The position numbers and the translations under genes were made by a program. A stretch of 64,000 bases of DNA, taken from assembly GCF_003985125.1 (NCBI RefSeq), contig NZ_ML133575.1, forward strand, positions 62,001 through 126,000, given 5' to 3'. Origin of the DNA: Rhizobium phaseoli (GTDB taxonomy: Bacteria; Pseudomonadota; Alphaproteobacteria; Rhizobiales; Rhizobiaceae). This document shows positions 7,971 to 16,626 of the stretch, piece after piece (position 1 is the stretch's first letter; every line of letters starts with the position of its first letter). Under the pieces are notes generated by a model, which was not told where the DNA came from, searched no databases, and saw only the letters and a program-made list of their open reading frames with translations.

Positions 7971-8876
7971 TTAGCGGAAGAGCGAAAGGATGTTCTGCGA
8001 AGAGGAGTTCGCAATCGACAGCGACTGGATGGCCAGCTGCTGCTGGGTCTGCAGGGCGCTGAGCTTGGAAGATTCTTCTTCCATGTCGGCGTCGACGAGA
8101 CGGCCGATACCGGAGTCGATCGAGTCGCTGAGAGCCGAAACGAAGTCTTCCTGGTTGTCGATGCGCTTGGAGAGCGAGCCGAGAGCTGCACCCGCGCTGG
8201 TCATGGACTTCAGAGCAGCTTCGACGTTCGTCAGAGCGGTCTGGATCTGGCCAGCAGTGAAGTTGGTGATGTCCATGGCGTAGATCGAACCGGTCGCACC
8301 ATTCGATGTACCGAGAATACCCGTGGAGGTTTCGACCGCGCCGCCGCTCATGCCGAACAGAACGTTGCCGGCGGAGCCGCTGTCGAGAACGTAGTCCGTC
8401 GTCGTAACCGAAACGGCGTTGGAGCCGTCGCGAACGAAGGAGGAAACAACGCTCTTGGTGCCGTTAGCGCCGGCAACCCAGTTTTCGCCGTTGAACGAAG
8501 CCGACTGCGCGATGCTTTTCAACTGCTCCTGCAGCTGGCCGATTTCTTCCTGGACCTTGGCCTTGTCGACGCCGTTTTCAGTGGCGGCAACGAGCTTGGC
8601 CTTGATGTCGCCAACGACGTCGATGGCGCTATCCATGGCGGTGTAAGCGGTATCGACCTTGGCGGCACCCATGCCGAGAGCGTCGGAAACTGCAGACAGA
8701 GCCTTGTTGTCCGAACGCATGGTCGTTGCGATCGACCAGTAAGCAGCGTTGTCAGAAGCCTTTTCAACGCGGTAACCGGACGAAACGTGGTTCTGCGTGC
8801 TGTTGAGGCCCTGGTTGACGTTGCGCAGCGTCTGGAGAGCGGCCATTGCGGAAGAATTGGTGTTAATGCTTGTCAT
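7971..8876 (-). CDS. flaA: Flagellin, first tandem copy (FlaA)
   Basis: This 301-residue flagellin starts MTSINTNSSAMAALQTLRN and ends QSLSIANSSSQNILSLFR, the conserved D0 helices that form the filament core. The middle is short, as in other rhizobial flagellins, which lack the large D2/D3 domains of enterics. It is first in the array when read in the direction of transcription and divergent from the SPINDLY-type glycosyltransferase at 9308, so flagellin modification by that enzyme is a reasonable inference. In rhizobia FlaA is usually the major and essential filament subunit. It has a strong terminator and the shared upstream element. Confidence 0.93.
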   Translation of the reverse strand: MTSINTNSSAMAALQTLRNVNQGLNSTQNHVSSGYRVEKASDNAAYWSIATTMRSDNKALSAVSDALGMGAAKVDTAYTAMDSAIDVVGDIKAKLVAATENGVDKAKVQEEIGQLQEQLKSIAQSASFNGENWVAGANGTKSVVSSFVRDGSNAVSVTTTDYVLDSGSAGNVLFGMSGGAVETSTGILGTSNGATGSIYAMDITNFTAGQIQTALTNVEAALKSMTSAGAALGSLSKRIDNQEDFVSALSDSIDSGIGRLVDADMEEESSKLSALQTQQQLAIQSLSIANSSSQNILSLFR

Positions 8877-9307
8877 AAATCTGTCCCCTGGAAACTAGAT
8901 ACAAAAAGGAGGACATACCGGACTGTAGTACCGGCGATGACGGACCAGCTTCATGCTACTCGGCGCCTGCTTGTTTGGCCCAAACCCGTCATGTCCAGGG
9001 CAATCTCGCAGCCAATGCTTGCCAACTTCTTAAAAATCGAGGTGCCGTGCCGGCTCCTTACATCGCATAGTTAATGCCGGCTGAATCTATTCGTTCACAT
9101 GCTAACATACCGGGAAAGAAGCCGTTTTCCCTCGGGAACGGAAGCGTCGTCATCAGACGCACCGGTTTCAAGCAAGCTTCGAATGCCAATGTGGCAGGTG
9201 CCGGGATAGCACCATCGGATCATCCACCCGCTTTCGGGGAGGACGGCCCGTACCTGCGCCGGGCGATCGACAGCCATGCCAGAACATTTCCTTCACGGAG
9301 TTGGGTT
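8877..9307 (+). other. Divergent intergenic region, flaA / glycosyltransferase
   Basis: This 431-bp stretch separates the divergent flaA and glycosyltransferase starts. Its left part holds the flaA element AGCATGAAGCTGGTC (8943-8957, minus strand) and TCCGGTATGTCC (about 8912-8923). The reading frame of the glycosyltransferase is open back to 9074, but the start with a good ribosome binding site is at 9308, so most of the stretch is probably regulatory. No RNA gene or repeat was seen. Confidence 0.5.
8943..8958 (-). promoter_or_regulatory. Flagellin upstream element, flaA copy
   Basis: The minus strand reads AGCATGAAGCTGGTC, 66 nt before the flaA ATG. It is the most diverged of the four copies but keeps GCATGANGCTG and the spacing, and is followed by the second block TCCGGTATGTCC. 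Confidence 0.45.
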
Positions 9308-11224
9308 TTGAACAGCAAAGTTTCGTTCTCTGCGGCATCCAGAGATTATCAGGCGGGCCGCTACACACAGTCCCTGGCGACGCTCAACCAGCTCATGGAT
9401 ATCCAGCAGGACGCCAAGACCTACGCGCTGCTGGCCAAGAACCTCGTGCAGCTCGGCTTCAAAGCCGATGCCGCGAAAGCCTATGGCCTGGCCGGCAATT
9501 GCGAAGGACCGAACGCCTACGAATATCAGAAGCAGGCTGCCAAGCTCTATTACGAAACCGGCAGCGAGGACGAAGCGCTGCTGATCGCCATGCGCAACCT
9601 CACCAGGGCGCAGGAAGATGCCGAGCTCGCCTTCATCATCACCGCGATCTATCTGAAGCGCCAGCAGCGGGATATCATCCGCCCGTTCAAGACGGTGCTG
9701 TCGGAAAGCATGAATCCCGATCATATGCGGCTGGCGGCCCTGCTGCTCAGCGACGATCTCAACGACGCAACCAACCAGACGCTTGCCCGCAACCTCTTCA
9801 AGCGTTTTCCGGGCAATCACGCCTTTCGCTTTCTCCACCTCGTTTTCGCTCGCGAGTTCAATGATTTCGAAGAGGCCGCCAAGCATCAGGCGGCAATCGA
9901 CGGAACCCTGGCGAAGGGCGATCTCGATATCCTGCGCAAGGACAACCCCTTCTATCATCTGCACTGGTGCGGCAACGAGAATTTCAACCGATATGCCACG
10001 ATCGGCACGACCCCACTCAACCAGGACCGGGTCGCCTCCCGACGCAACCAGCCGCACACCTGGTCGAACAAGATCCGGATCGGCTACATGTCGTCGGACT
10101 TCTGGGATCGCCACGCGACGATGAAGCTGTTGCAGCGCATTCTCGAACTGCACGACAAGGACCGGTTCGAGGTGACGCTCTTCTGCCATACCGGCCCGGA
10201 ATATCTGAAGCACAATGACACCGACCGCAGCCGCTGGGGCAGGATCGTCGACATTCACGGCTTCTCCGACCAGGCGGTTCTGGCAATCGTGCGTGAGCAC
10301 AATATCGACATCATGGTCGACCTGAAGGGCCATACGTCAGGCAGCCGGGCGGCCGCCTTCAACCAGCCGCTCGCACCCGTGCACGTCGGCTGGCTCGGCT
10401 TTCCCGGCAGCACGGTCAACATCGACCTCGACTACGTCATCGGCGACCATTTCGTTTTGCCCGAAGTGGCAAAGCCGTTCTACCACGAAAAATTCTGCCG
10501 GCTGCCGGAGAGCTATCAGCCGAACGATCCGCTGCATCGTCCGAAGCCGCGTCCGGTCACCCGCGAGCAGCTCGGCCTGCCGGAAGATGCTTTCATCTTC
10601 GCCTCTTTCAACGGCAACCGTAAGATCACCCCTGAGGTCGTCAACAGCTGGTGCCGGATTCTCAAACGGGCGCCGAACAGCGTGCTATGGCTGATGGCGA
10701 ATTCGCCACGCAACCAGGCGAACCTGTCGAAGCACTTCCAGACGGCAGGCATCTCGCCGAAGCGGATCATCTTCTGCCCGCGCGCACCCTACGACCAGCA
10801 TATAGACCGCCAGCAGGCGGCCGACCTCGGCATCGATACTTTCCCGGTCAACGGCCATACGACCACCTCGGAGCAGCTCTGGGGCGGCCTGCCGGTTCTG
10901 ACCTTCAAGGGCACCAACTTCGCCTCACGCGTCAGCGAGAGCCTGCTGCAGGCGATCGATCTGCCCGAACTGGTCGCCGGCGACCTGCAGGCCTACGAGG
11001 ATCTCGCCGTCGAACTGGCGCAGAATCCCGGGCGGATCGCGGAATACAAGGCGCGGCTGAAGGAGAAGCGTTATATCGCGCCACTCTTCGACGCCGAACG
11101 TTTCTGCAATCATCTGGAGCAGGCCTACGAAATCATGGCCGACCGCGCCAGACAGGGCCTCGCCCCCGAGCATATGGACATTCCGGCGCTGCCGCCGCGC
11201 ACCGCCCCGTTCGCTTCCGAGTAA
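9308..11224 (+). CDS. SPINDLY/OGT-type glycosyltransferase (GT41 family), probable flagellin modifier
   Basis: This 638-residue protein has a helical TPR-like N-terminal half (about 1-240: repeated pairs such as ALLAKNLVQLGFKADAAKAY) and a C-terminal GT41 catalytic region. GT41 hallmarks seen: IRIGYMSSDFWDRHA, DLKGHTSGSRAA, HVGWLGFPGST, FNGNRKITPE and GHTTTSEQLWGGLPVLT, with the conserved His and Lys needed for UDP-sugar binding. GT41 enzymes transfer GlcNAc or similar sugars to Ser/Thr of proteins. I placed the start at TTG 9308, 7 nt after GGAG (9297-9300), not at ATG 9074, which has no ribosome binding site. It sits divergently beside four flagellin genes and ends in a terminator, so flagellin O-glycosylation is the obvious inference; substrate and sugar cannot be read from sequence. 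Confidence 0.85.
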   Translation: MNSKVSFSAASRDYQAGRYTQSLATLNQLMDIQQDAKTYALLAKNLVQLGFKADAAKAYGLAGNCEGPNAYEYQKQAAKLYYETGSEDEALLIAMRNLTRAQEDAELAFIITAIYLKRQQRDIIRPFKTVLSESMNPDHMRLAALLLSDDLNDATNQTLARNLFKRFPGNHAFRFLHLVFAREFNDFEEAAKHQAAIDGTLAKGDLDILRKDNPFYHLHWCGNENFNRYATIGTTPLNQDRVASRRNQPHTWSNKIRIGYMSSDFWDRHATMKLLQRILELHDKDRFEVTLFCHTGPEYLKHNDTDRSRWGRIVDIHGFSDQAVLAIVREHNIDIMVDLKGHTSGSRAAAFNQPLAPVHVGWLGFPGSTVNIDLDYVIGDHFVLPEVAKPFYHEKFCRLPESYQPNDPLHRPKPRPVTREQLGLPEDAFIFASFNGNRKITPEVVNSWCRILKRAPNSVLWLMANSPRNQANLSKHFQTAGISPKRIIFCPRAPYDQHIDRQQAADLGIDTFPVNGHTTTSEQLWGGLPVLTFKGTNFASRVSESLLQAIDLPELVAGDLQAYEDLAVELAQNPGRIAEYKARLKEKRYIAPLFDAERFCNHLEQAYEIMADRARQGLAPEHMDIPALPPRTAPFASE

Positions 11225-11241
11225 GGTTCGACCTGGATGAG

Positions 11242-11280
11242 AAACCCCGCCGGAGCCATCGTTCCGGCGGGGTTTCCTAT
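11242..11280 (+). terminator. Hairpin terminator after the glycosyltransferase gene
   Basis: A 13-bp stem, AAACCCCGCCGGA (11242-11254) with TCCGGCGGGGTTT (11262-11274), lies 17 nt after the stop and runs into TTTCCTATTG. The U tract is short but the stem is strong. Confidence 0.75.
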
Positions 11281-11353
11281 TGCAAAAACTCAATGTGTTA
11301 TGGCGTCCTTTGTGCGTCTGAAACGCGCGGCGCGGTAAAGACCTGGCCAGCGA

Positions 11354-12091
11354 TCAGCTGAACGAGCGCACCAGGCTGCCGACCAGCAGGTTCCAGCCGT
11401 CGATCAGCACGAAAAAGAGAATCTTGAACGGCAGCGAGATCGACGTCGGCGGCAGCATCATCATGCCCATCGCCATGGTGATGGTTGCGACGATGAGATC
11501 GATGACGAGAAACGGCAGCACGACGAGGAAGCCGATTTCGAAACCGCGGCGGATCTCGGAAATCATGAAGGCGGGGATCAGCACCCGATAATCGATCGGA
11601 TCGGTCGTCTGGATATTCTGGCCGCGTTCACGCGCCAGATCGACGAACAGCGCCAGATCCTTGTCGCGGGTATTGGCCGCCATGAAGGTACGGAAGGGCT
11701 CGGCGATACGCTGGACTGCCTCGGTCTCGTTGATCTGGTTGGCAAGCAGCGGCTGCACGCCGTTCTGCCAGGCCTGATCGAAGGTCGGCGACATGACGTA
11801 GAAGGTCATGAACAGCGACAGCGACAGGAGGATCATGTTGGAGGGGGTCGAGGAGATGCCCATGCCCGAACGCAGGATCGAGAAGGCGATGACGAAGCGC
11901 GGGAAGCTCGTCACCATGATCAGTATGCCCGGCGCGACCGAAAGCACGGTCAGCAGGCCAAAGGTGCGGATGATCCAGGCGGCGACGGAGCCGTCGACCG
12001 GCACGTTCAACAAATCCGTCGGCAGCTGCTGCGCCACCGCCAGTTCCGGTACCGCCATCATGGCGGCTAGGAAAATTATAAATCGAATCAT
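11354..12091 (-). CDS. fliP: FliP, flagellar export gate protein
   Basis: This 245-residue membrane protein has a cleavable signal peptide (to about AVAQQ) and the FliP signatures SFPRFVIAFSILRSGMG and MISEIRRGFEIGFLVVLPFLVIDL, plus a C-terminal membrane helix pair. FliP forms the core of the type III export gate with FliQ and FliR, which are not in this window. It is last in the flgB-to-fliP operon; its start overlaps the fliL stop (ATGA). Confidence 0.96.
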   Translation of the reverse strand: MIRFIIFLAAMMAVPELAVAQQLPTDLLNVPVDGSVAAWIIRTFGLLTVLSVAPGILIMVTSFPRFVIAFSILRSGMGISSTPSNMILLSLSLFMTFYVMSPTFDQAWQNGVQPLLANQINETEAVQRIAEPFRTFMAANTRDKDLALFVDLARERGQNIQTTDPIDYRVLIPAFMISEIRRGFEIGFLVVLPFLVIDLIVATITMAMGMMMLPPTSISLPFKILFFVLIDGWNLLVGSLVRSFS

Positions 12092-12594
12092 TCGATGACA
12101 AATGTCCTGAACATGACCTTCGATACTCGCCCTTGCGAGCGAAGGTCAACACGTTCCTGGATGTCATCCTTGAGATATTGAAAGCCCCGCGGCCCCTCGA
12201 TCTGCTGGAGGGAAACGGTCCTGATATAGGCCAGGATATCCTGGTGAATATCCTCGGCAACCTTGACGTCAGGCGGCCCGTTGAACAGCAGCGCGACTTC
12301 CAGCCGCACCCAGTTTTCCGAGGGGTAGGCGAGGTTCGAGGTGATCGGCTCGAGCTGGACGACGTTGTTGGCCTCGGTCGAGATGTGCGCCAGGCCTTCC
12401 TCGGCCTTCTTCTTGGCCTCGGCGTCCTTGGCCTCTTCGGCCTCCTTGGCGACCTTGATCTCGGGGGCGACGATCGTGCCGACCGCCCAGCCGCCGCCGG
12501 CGCCGAGCAGGGTCAGGACGGCGACGCCGATAATCGTCATCAACGTGCCGGATTTCGTCTTCGGTTGACCTGCGCTTAAGTCTGCGTCTGCCAT
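12088..12594 (-). CDS. fliL: FliL, stator-associated basal-body protein
   Basis: This 168-residue protein has a short cytoplasmic N-terminus, one membrane helix (about residues 18-42, GTLMTIIGVAVLTLLGAGGG), an acidic/lysine linker and a C-terminal periplasmic domain ending LRSQGRVSKVMFRTFVIE, typical of FliL. FliL surrounds the stator and supports torque and motor stability. It lies between flgH and fliP, 12 nt from flgH and overlapping fliP by 4 nt. Confidence 0.93.
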   Translation of the reverse strand: MADADLSAGQPKTKSGTLMTIIGVAVLTLLGAGGGWAVGTIVAPEIKVAKEAEEAKDAEAKKKAEEGLAHISTEANNVVQLEPITSNLAYPSENWVRLEVALLFNGPPDVKVAEDIHQDILAYIRTVSLQQIEGPRGFQYLKDDIQERVDLRSQGRVSKVMFRTFVIE

Positions 12595-12606
12595 CGTCGT
12601 TCGGCC

Positions 12607-13323
12607 TCAAAGCGGCGAGAAAAGGTCGACGGCCTGCTGGCCGCGCGGAGGCTGCTGCACTTCCATCAGGCGGCCGCGGCCGCCATAGGAGATGCGGGCT
12701 TCGGCGATCTTGTCGTAGGAGATCTGGTTTTCCGCATTGACGTCCTGCGGACGCACGATACCGGCGACGTTCAGGATGCGCAGTTCCTGGTTCAGGCGCA
12801 CCTCCTGTGAACCCGAGATGACGAGGTTGCCGTTTTCGAGGATGCCGGTGACGACGGCGGCGACCAGCAGGGTGAGCTTGTCGGTGCGCTCGATCTTGCC
12901 CTTGCCGTCGGTGCTGGTGTCGGAGCCGTAGGTCAGATCGGTCTTGGATTCCGGCGTCCAGCCGAAGATCTGCGCATTGACGTCCCAGTTCATGCCGCTC
13001 GAATTTTTTCGGCTGCGGTTGGTCTCGTTGTCGAAGGAGGCCTTGTCGTTGATCTGGATGTCGACGGTCAGGATGTCGCCGACATTGAGAGCCCGCGCAT
13101 CCTTGAAGAGGGCTGCCTGCGAATCGCTCCACAGCGAATAGCCCTGCGCGACGGCGCGCGGCTGCTTCGGATAGAGCGCCATCTGCGGCGTCTGGCCATA
13201 GGCAAGGCCGCTGCCGATCGGGCTCATGGCGGGCGCGCGGCCGATCTCGCTGACCGCCGTCGGAGACTGGCAGCCTGCAAGGAGTGCGAGGGCGGCGATC
13301 GCGGCCGGGAAACGCATGTTCAT
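12607..13323 (-). CDS. flgH: FlgH, flagellar L-ring lipoprotein
   Basis: This 238-residue outer-membrane lipoprotein has a signal peptide ending in the lipobox LLAGC (lipidated Cys18). The mature part shows FlgH motifs: SLWSDSQAALFKDARALNVGDILTVDIQI near the front and QEVRLNQELRILNVAGIVRPQDV towards the C-terminus, and it ends in the usual DLFSPL. FlgH forms the L ring around the rod in the outer membrane. The start overlaps the motE stop by 4 nt. Confidence 0.96.
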   Translation of the reverse strand: MNMRFPAAIAALALLAGCQSPTAVSEIGRAPAMSPIGSGLAYGQTPQMALYPKQPRAVAQGYSLWSDSQAALFKDARALNVGDILTVDIQINDKASFDNETNRSRKNSSGMNWDVNAQIFGWTPESKTDLTYGSDTSTDGKGKIERTDKLTLLVAAVVTGILENGNLVISGSQEVRLNQELRILNVAGIVRPQDVNAENQISYDKIAEARISYGGRGRLMEVQQPPRGQQAVDLFSPL

Positions 13324-13859
13324 GAAGGATCCTTCGACGTATTGGGATCGGACGCACTGGCGATGATGCTGGCGATGGCCGCCGCCTTCTTCGCGTCCAT
13401 CTCATTGAGGATGAGGCTCGACTGGCGCGGGCTGAGCCGCATGATCACGGCGGAGGCCACCTCGATGTTCATATCCTGCAACTGCAGTGCGGCCGCATCC
13501 GGCTTCATCTTCTTGTAGATTTCGGTGAGACCAGCCTCTGCCTGCTTCAGGAAATCGTCGCGCCGCTTCAGCCAGTCCTGGTATTCAGCCTTGCGCTTGT
13601 CCATCTCGGCGACGCGGGCGTCGATGTCGGCGCGAAGCTTTTCCAGCTCCTGCTTCTGCAGGAGGTAACGCTGATCGCGGGCGGGATCGGCGATGTTGGT
13701 GCAGAACTGCTTGATCTCGTCCTGGGAGGTGATGTCTCCCTCCGGATGCTCCTGCGCGAAGGCGCCGGGGATCGACAGCAGCACGAGGCCTGCCGCCGGC
13801 AGCGCCAGCCGGCGCAGCAGCTGCAGGACTGTCATCTCGTGGTTCAGGATCGTCTTCAT
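13320..13859 (-). CDS. motE: MotE, periplasmic chaperone of MotC
   Basis: This 179-residue protein has a signal peptide (hydrophobic LPAAGLVLLSIPGAFAQ), then a coiled-coil segment (about 63-115, LLQKQELEKLRADIDARVAEMDKRK) and a C-terminal MgtE-N/FliG-like helical fold (VIMRLSPRQSSLILNEMD). This is the layout of MotE, described in Sinorhizobium as a dimeric chaperone that stabilises MotC. The mature protein has a single Cys (Cys53), which would suit the disulfide-linked dimer reported for that protein. It sits between flgI and flgH with 4-nt overlaps on both sides. Confidence 0.88.
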   Translation of the reverse strand: MKTILNHEMTVLQLLRRLALPAAGLVLLSIPGAFAQEHPEGDITSQDEIKQFCTNIADPARDQRYLLQKQELEKLRADIDARVAEMDKRKAEYQDWLKRRDDFLKQAEAGLTEIYKKMKPDAAALQLQDMNIEVASAVIMRLSPRQSSLILNEMDAKKAAAIASIIASASDPNTSKDPS

Positions 13860-14977
13860 TGCAGCACAAGCTCCGCCTGCAGGGCGCCCGCCGACTTGAT
13901 GCCCTGGAGAATGGCGATGATGCCATCCGGTTTGACGCCGATATTGTTGAGGCCGGCGACGAGGGTCCTGAGGTCGGGACCGTCAATGATGGCAACGCGT
14001 CCGCCGGTCTGCTCAGCCGCAATATCGGTCTGCGGCTGGACGGCGGTCCGACCGCGCGAGAAAGGCTCGGGCTGGATGATCTGCGGCGTCTCGGTGACCT
14101 GGACCGTCAGGGTGCCGTAGCTGACGGCGACCGGCGAAACGCGGACATCGGAGCCGATGACGATCGTTCCGGTGCGCTCGTTGATGACAACCTTGGCCGG
14201 CGTATCGGTTTCGACGATGAGATTCTCGACATCGGCCATCAGCCGGGTGAGATCGGCCGTGCGCGGCTTCTGGATCACCACTTCCTGCGAATCCTTGGCT
14301 TCGGCGACCGGGCCGCCGAAGCGGGCCGAGGCATAACCGTTGACGATATCGGCGATGCGGATCGCCGTCGAGAAGTCGGGATTGCGCAGCTGCAGGACGA
14401 GATTGACCGAATCCTTGAAGCGGGAGGGCAACTCGCGTTCAATGATGGCGCCGCCGGGCACGCGGCCGGCGGTGGTCACACCTTCGGTCACGGTCGCCGC
14501 CTGACCCTGTGCCTGAAAGCCGGAGACGATAACGGCGCCCTGCGCAACGGCGTAGATCTGGCCATCGGCGCCGGAAAGCGAGGTCATGACGAGCGTGCCG
14601 CCGCGCAGCGACGTCGCGTCGCCGAGCGAGCTCACCGTCACGTCGATCCGGCTGCCGGGGCTTGCGAAAGGCGGCAGGTTGGCGGTGACCATGACGGCGG
14701 CGGTGTTCTTGGCGTTGGACTGGCCGCCCTGCGTCGAGATGCCGAGATTCTGCAGCATCGCCCGCATCGACTGCTCGGTGAAGGGCGAAGAGCGGAAACC
14801 GTCGCCGGTGCCCTGCAGGCCGACGATAAGGCCATAACCGATCAGCTGATTGTCGCGGCCGGCCTGGAGGGAGGCGATATCCTTGATGCGCGACGTCAGC
14901 GCCCAGGCGGGCGCGACGTCGGCCAGGCTCATGGCGAGAACCGCGACAAGCGTCAGGAAACGGAACAACAATCTCAT
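13856..14977 (-). CDS. flgI: FlgI, flagellar P-ring protein
   Basis: This 373-residue periplasmic protein builds the P ring in the peptidoglycan. It has a signal peptide (MRLLFRFLTLVAVLAMSLA, cleavage near AWA) and FlgI motifs SRIKDIASLQAGRDNQLIGYG, LVVGLQGTGDG-like and a C-terminal VDLVAGLNNIG-like segment. The frame stays open upstream to 15448 but that stretch is antisense or out of frame to flgA; ATG 14977 overlaps the flgA stop by 4 nt and begins the signal peptide, so it is the start. Confidence 0.96.
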   Translation of the reverse strand: MRLLFRFLTLVAVLAMSLADVAPAWALTSRIKDIASLQAGRDNQLIGYGLIVGLQGTGDGFRSSPFTEQSMRAMLQNLGISTQGGQSNAKNTAAVMVTANLPPFASPGSRIDVTVSSLGDATSLRGGTLVMTSLSGADGQIYAVAQGAVIVSGFQAQGQAATVTEGVTTAGRVPGGAIIERELPSRFKDSVNLVLQLRNPDFSTAIRIADIVNGYASARFGGPVAEAKDSQEVVIQKPRTADLTRLMADVENLIVETDTPAKVVINERTGTIVIGSDVRVSPVAVSYGTLTVQVTETPQIIQPEPFSRGRTAVQPQTDIAAEQTGGRVAIIDGPDLRTLVAGLNNIGVKPDGIIAILQGIKSAGALQAELVLQ

Positions 14978-15456
14978 TTTGCCCTCACATGGACCGTGCC
15001 GTCCGCAAGCACCGTGCCGCTGACGATCACACCGGAGTCCATATTGCGTGCGCGGATGAGCTGCCCGGTGGCGCCGTCTTCGAGCGGCGTGCCGGCGGCC
15101 GAGATCGTCATCGGGCCGAGCGAGAAGACCAGGCGGATCGAAGAGCCGCGCGTCACCGTATAAGGCTCGCGCAGGCCCGAAACAGCAATGGTGCGGCCCG
15201 GCAGCAGCGTGCGCTTGGAGACAAGGCCTTCGACCTGGGAAATGGATTTGGCAAAATCGCCGGCAAGGTTGGGGTTGGTGACCTCGACCTCCTGAAGCTG
15301 GCTGGCCGACAATGTATCGCCGGGGTAGATGATTGTCGTCGGGACGACGGCATAACCCATGCCGGCGTCGGCGCCTGCGGGCACCACGATGCCCGCGACT
15401 GCGATCATGGCTGCCGCCACCCATCCCGAGATGTGTCCTGCCCGGCAAAACATCAT
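14974..15456 (-). CDS. flgA: FlgA, P-ring assembly chaperone
   Basis: This 160-residue protein has a signal peptide (to about ADAG) followed by an SAF-like domain: VVPTTIIYPGDTLSASQL, then LLPGRTIAVSGLREPYTVTRG and a C-terminal ARNMDSGVIVSGTVLADGTV, all typical of FlgA. FlgA is the periplasmic chaperone for FlgI, which follows it directly with a 4-nt overlap. It is shorter than the E. coli protein (about 219 residues), as usual in alphaproteobacteria. Confidence 0.93.
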   Translation of the reverse strand: MMFCRAGHISGWVAAAMIAVAGIVVPAGADAGMGYAVVPTTIIYPGDTLSASQLQEVEVTNPNLAGDFAKSISQVEGLVSKRTLLPGRTIAVSGLREPYTVTRGSSIRLVFSLGPMTISAAGTPLEDGATGQLIRARNMDSGVIVSGTVLADGTVHVRAK

Positions 15457-15473
15457 GTTTTCGGCCCTTCCCT

Positions 15474-16262
15474 TTACTTCAGGTTCTTGCTGACGATGGA
15501 GGCCATTTCATCAGCGGTGGTGATCACCTTGGAATTCATTTCGTAAGCGCGCTGCGCCGATATCAGCTCGGTGATTTCCTTCACCGGATCGACGTTCGAA
15601 GATTCCAGATAACCCTGCTTCATGTAGGCGAAGCCTTCCTCGTCGGGATTGCCGACAACGGCCTCGCCGGAGGCCGCCGTTTCCTGGAAGAGGTTGTCGC
15701 CGATCGGCTGAAGGCCCGCCTCGTTGACGAAGTCGGCAAGCGTCAGCTGGCCAAGCACGGTCGTATCCGTGGCGCCCGGCAGCTTGACCGAGACTTCGCC
15801 GGAGCGGCTGATGGTCAGTTCGGTCGAGCCTGTGGGAATAGTGATGCCGGGAAGGACCTCGTAGCCGTCAACGGTGACGAGCTGGCCCTGGTCGTTCTTG
15901 TTGAAGGCGCCGGCACGGGTATAGAGCGTGGTGCCATCGGTCGACTGGATCTGGAAGAAGCCCTTGCCGATCAGCGCCACGTCGAGATCGTTGCCGGTCT
16001 GGGTGAGTTCGCCCTGGAGATGCAGATTGCGCACCGCAGACGTCTGAACACCGAGACCGATATTGGCGCCTTCCGGGACCACGGCCTGGTTGGCGCGGTT
16101 GGCCACACCCTTGGCGCGTTCGGTCTGATAGAGCAGATCCGTGAACTCGGCGCGGGCCCGCTTGAAGCCTGTCGTGTTGATGTTGGCGATGTTGTTGGCG
16201 ATGACTTCCAGATTGGTCTGCTGGGCATCCATGCCCGTTGCTGCAATGGCGAGCGCTCTCAT
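15474..16262 (-). CDS. flgG: FlgG, distal rod protein
   Basis: This 262-residue rod protein starts MRALAIAATGMDAQQTNLEV and carries the flagellar rod signature (NIANINTTGFKRARAEF). It has the LYTRAGAFNKNDQGQLVTVDGYEV repeat of FlgG/FlgF and the C-terminal SNVDPVKEITELISAQRAYEMNSKVI helix. Its length matches FlgG. It lies between fliE and flgA in the rod operon. Confidence 0.96.
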   Translation of the reverse strand: MRALAIAATGMDAQQTNLEVIANNIANINTTGFKRARAEFTDLLYQTERAKGVANRANQAVVPEGANIGLGVQTSAVRNLHLQGELTQTGNDLDVALIGKGFFQIQSTDGTTLYTRAGAFNKNDQGQLVTVDGYEVLPGITIPTGSTELTISRSGEVSVKLPGATDTTVLGQLTLADFVNEAGLQPIGDNLFQETAASGEAVVGNPDEEGFAYMKQGYLESSNVDPVKEITELISAQRAYEMNSKVITTADEMASIVSKNLK

Positions 16263-16281
16263 GTGTTCGTCCTCAAATCAG

Positions 16282-16623
16282 TTACATCTGCATCTTGGTG
16301 ACTTCGAGAAAGGCCGAGACGACCTTGTCGCGGATGGCAATCGCAGTCTGCAGCGTCTGCTCGGCTTGGAGCATGGAATCGACGACTTCACGCGTCGTCG
16401 CCGTACCCTTGATGCCGGCAAAGGACATGCTTTCGGCGCCCTTCAGGCTGTTGACGGCGTCGCTCGCCATATTGCCCATGACGGAGGCGAAGCTCATGCC
16501 GTTGGCCGCACCCGCGGTGCCCGGCATGGTCGCTGCGGACGATGAGGCGGAATTCTCGGTCTCGACGGCACCGAGCGCGCGGGTCATCGAAAGGTTGCTG
16601 ACATTCTGGACGCTGCTGATCAT
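16282..16623 (-). CDS. fliE: FliE, MS-ring/rod junction protein
   Basis: This 113-residue protein ends in the FliE helix pair, VVDSMLQAEQTLQTAIAIRDKVV followed by AFLEVTKMQM. FliE links the MS ring (FliF) to the proximal rod and is the first substrate of the export machine. It lies 3 nt after flgC and 19 nt before flgG. Confidence 0.95.
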   Translation of the reverse strand: MISSVQNVSNLSMTRALGAVETENSASSSAATMPGTAGAANGMSFASVMGNMASDAVNSLKGAESMSFAGIKGTATTREVVDSMLQAEQTLQTAIAIRDKVVSAFLEVTKMQM

Positions 16624-16626
16624 TTA

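Noticed and set aside
9074..9307. N-terminal extension of the glycosyltransferase from ATG 9074
   Set aside because: No ribosome binding site; TTG 9308 lies 7 nt after GGAG. Not excluded, only less likely.
14978..15448. N-terminal extension of FlgI over flgA
   Set aside because: It overlaps the whole of flgA in another frame, and a signal peptide begins at ATG 14977.
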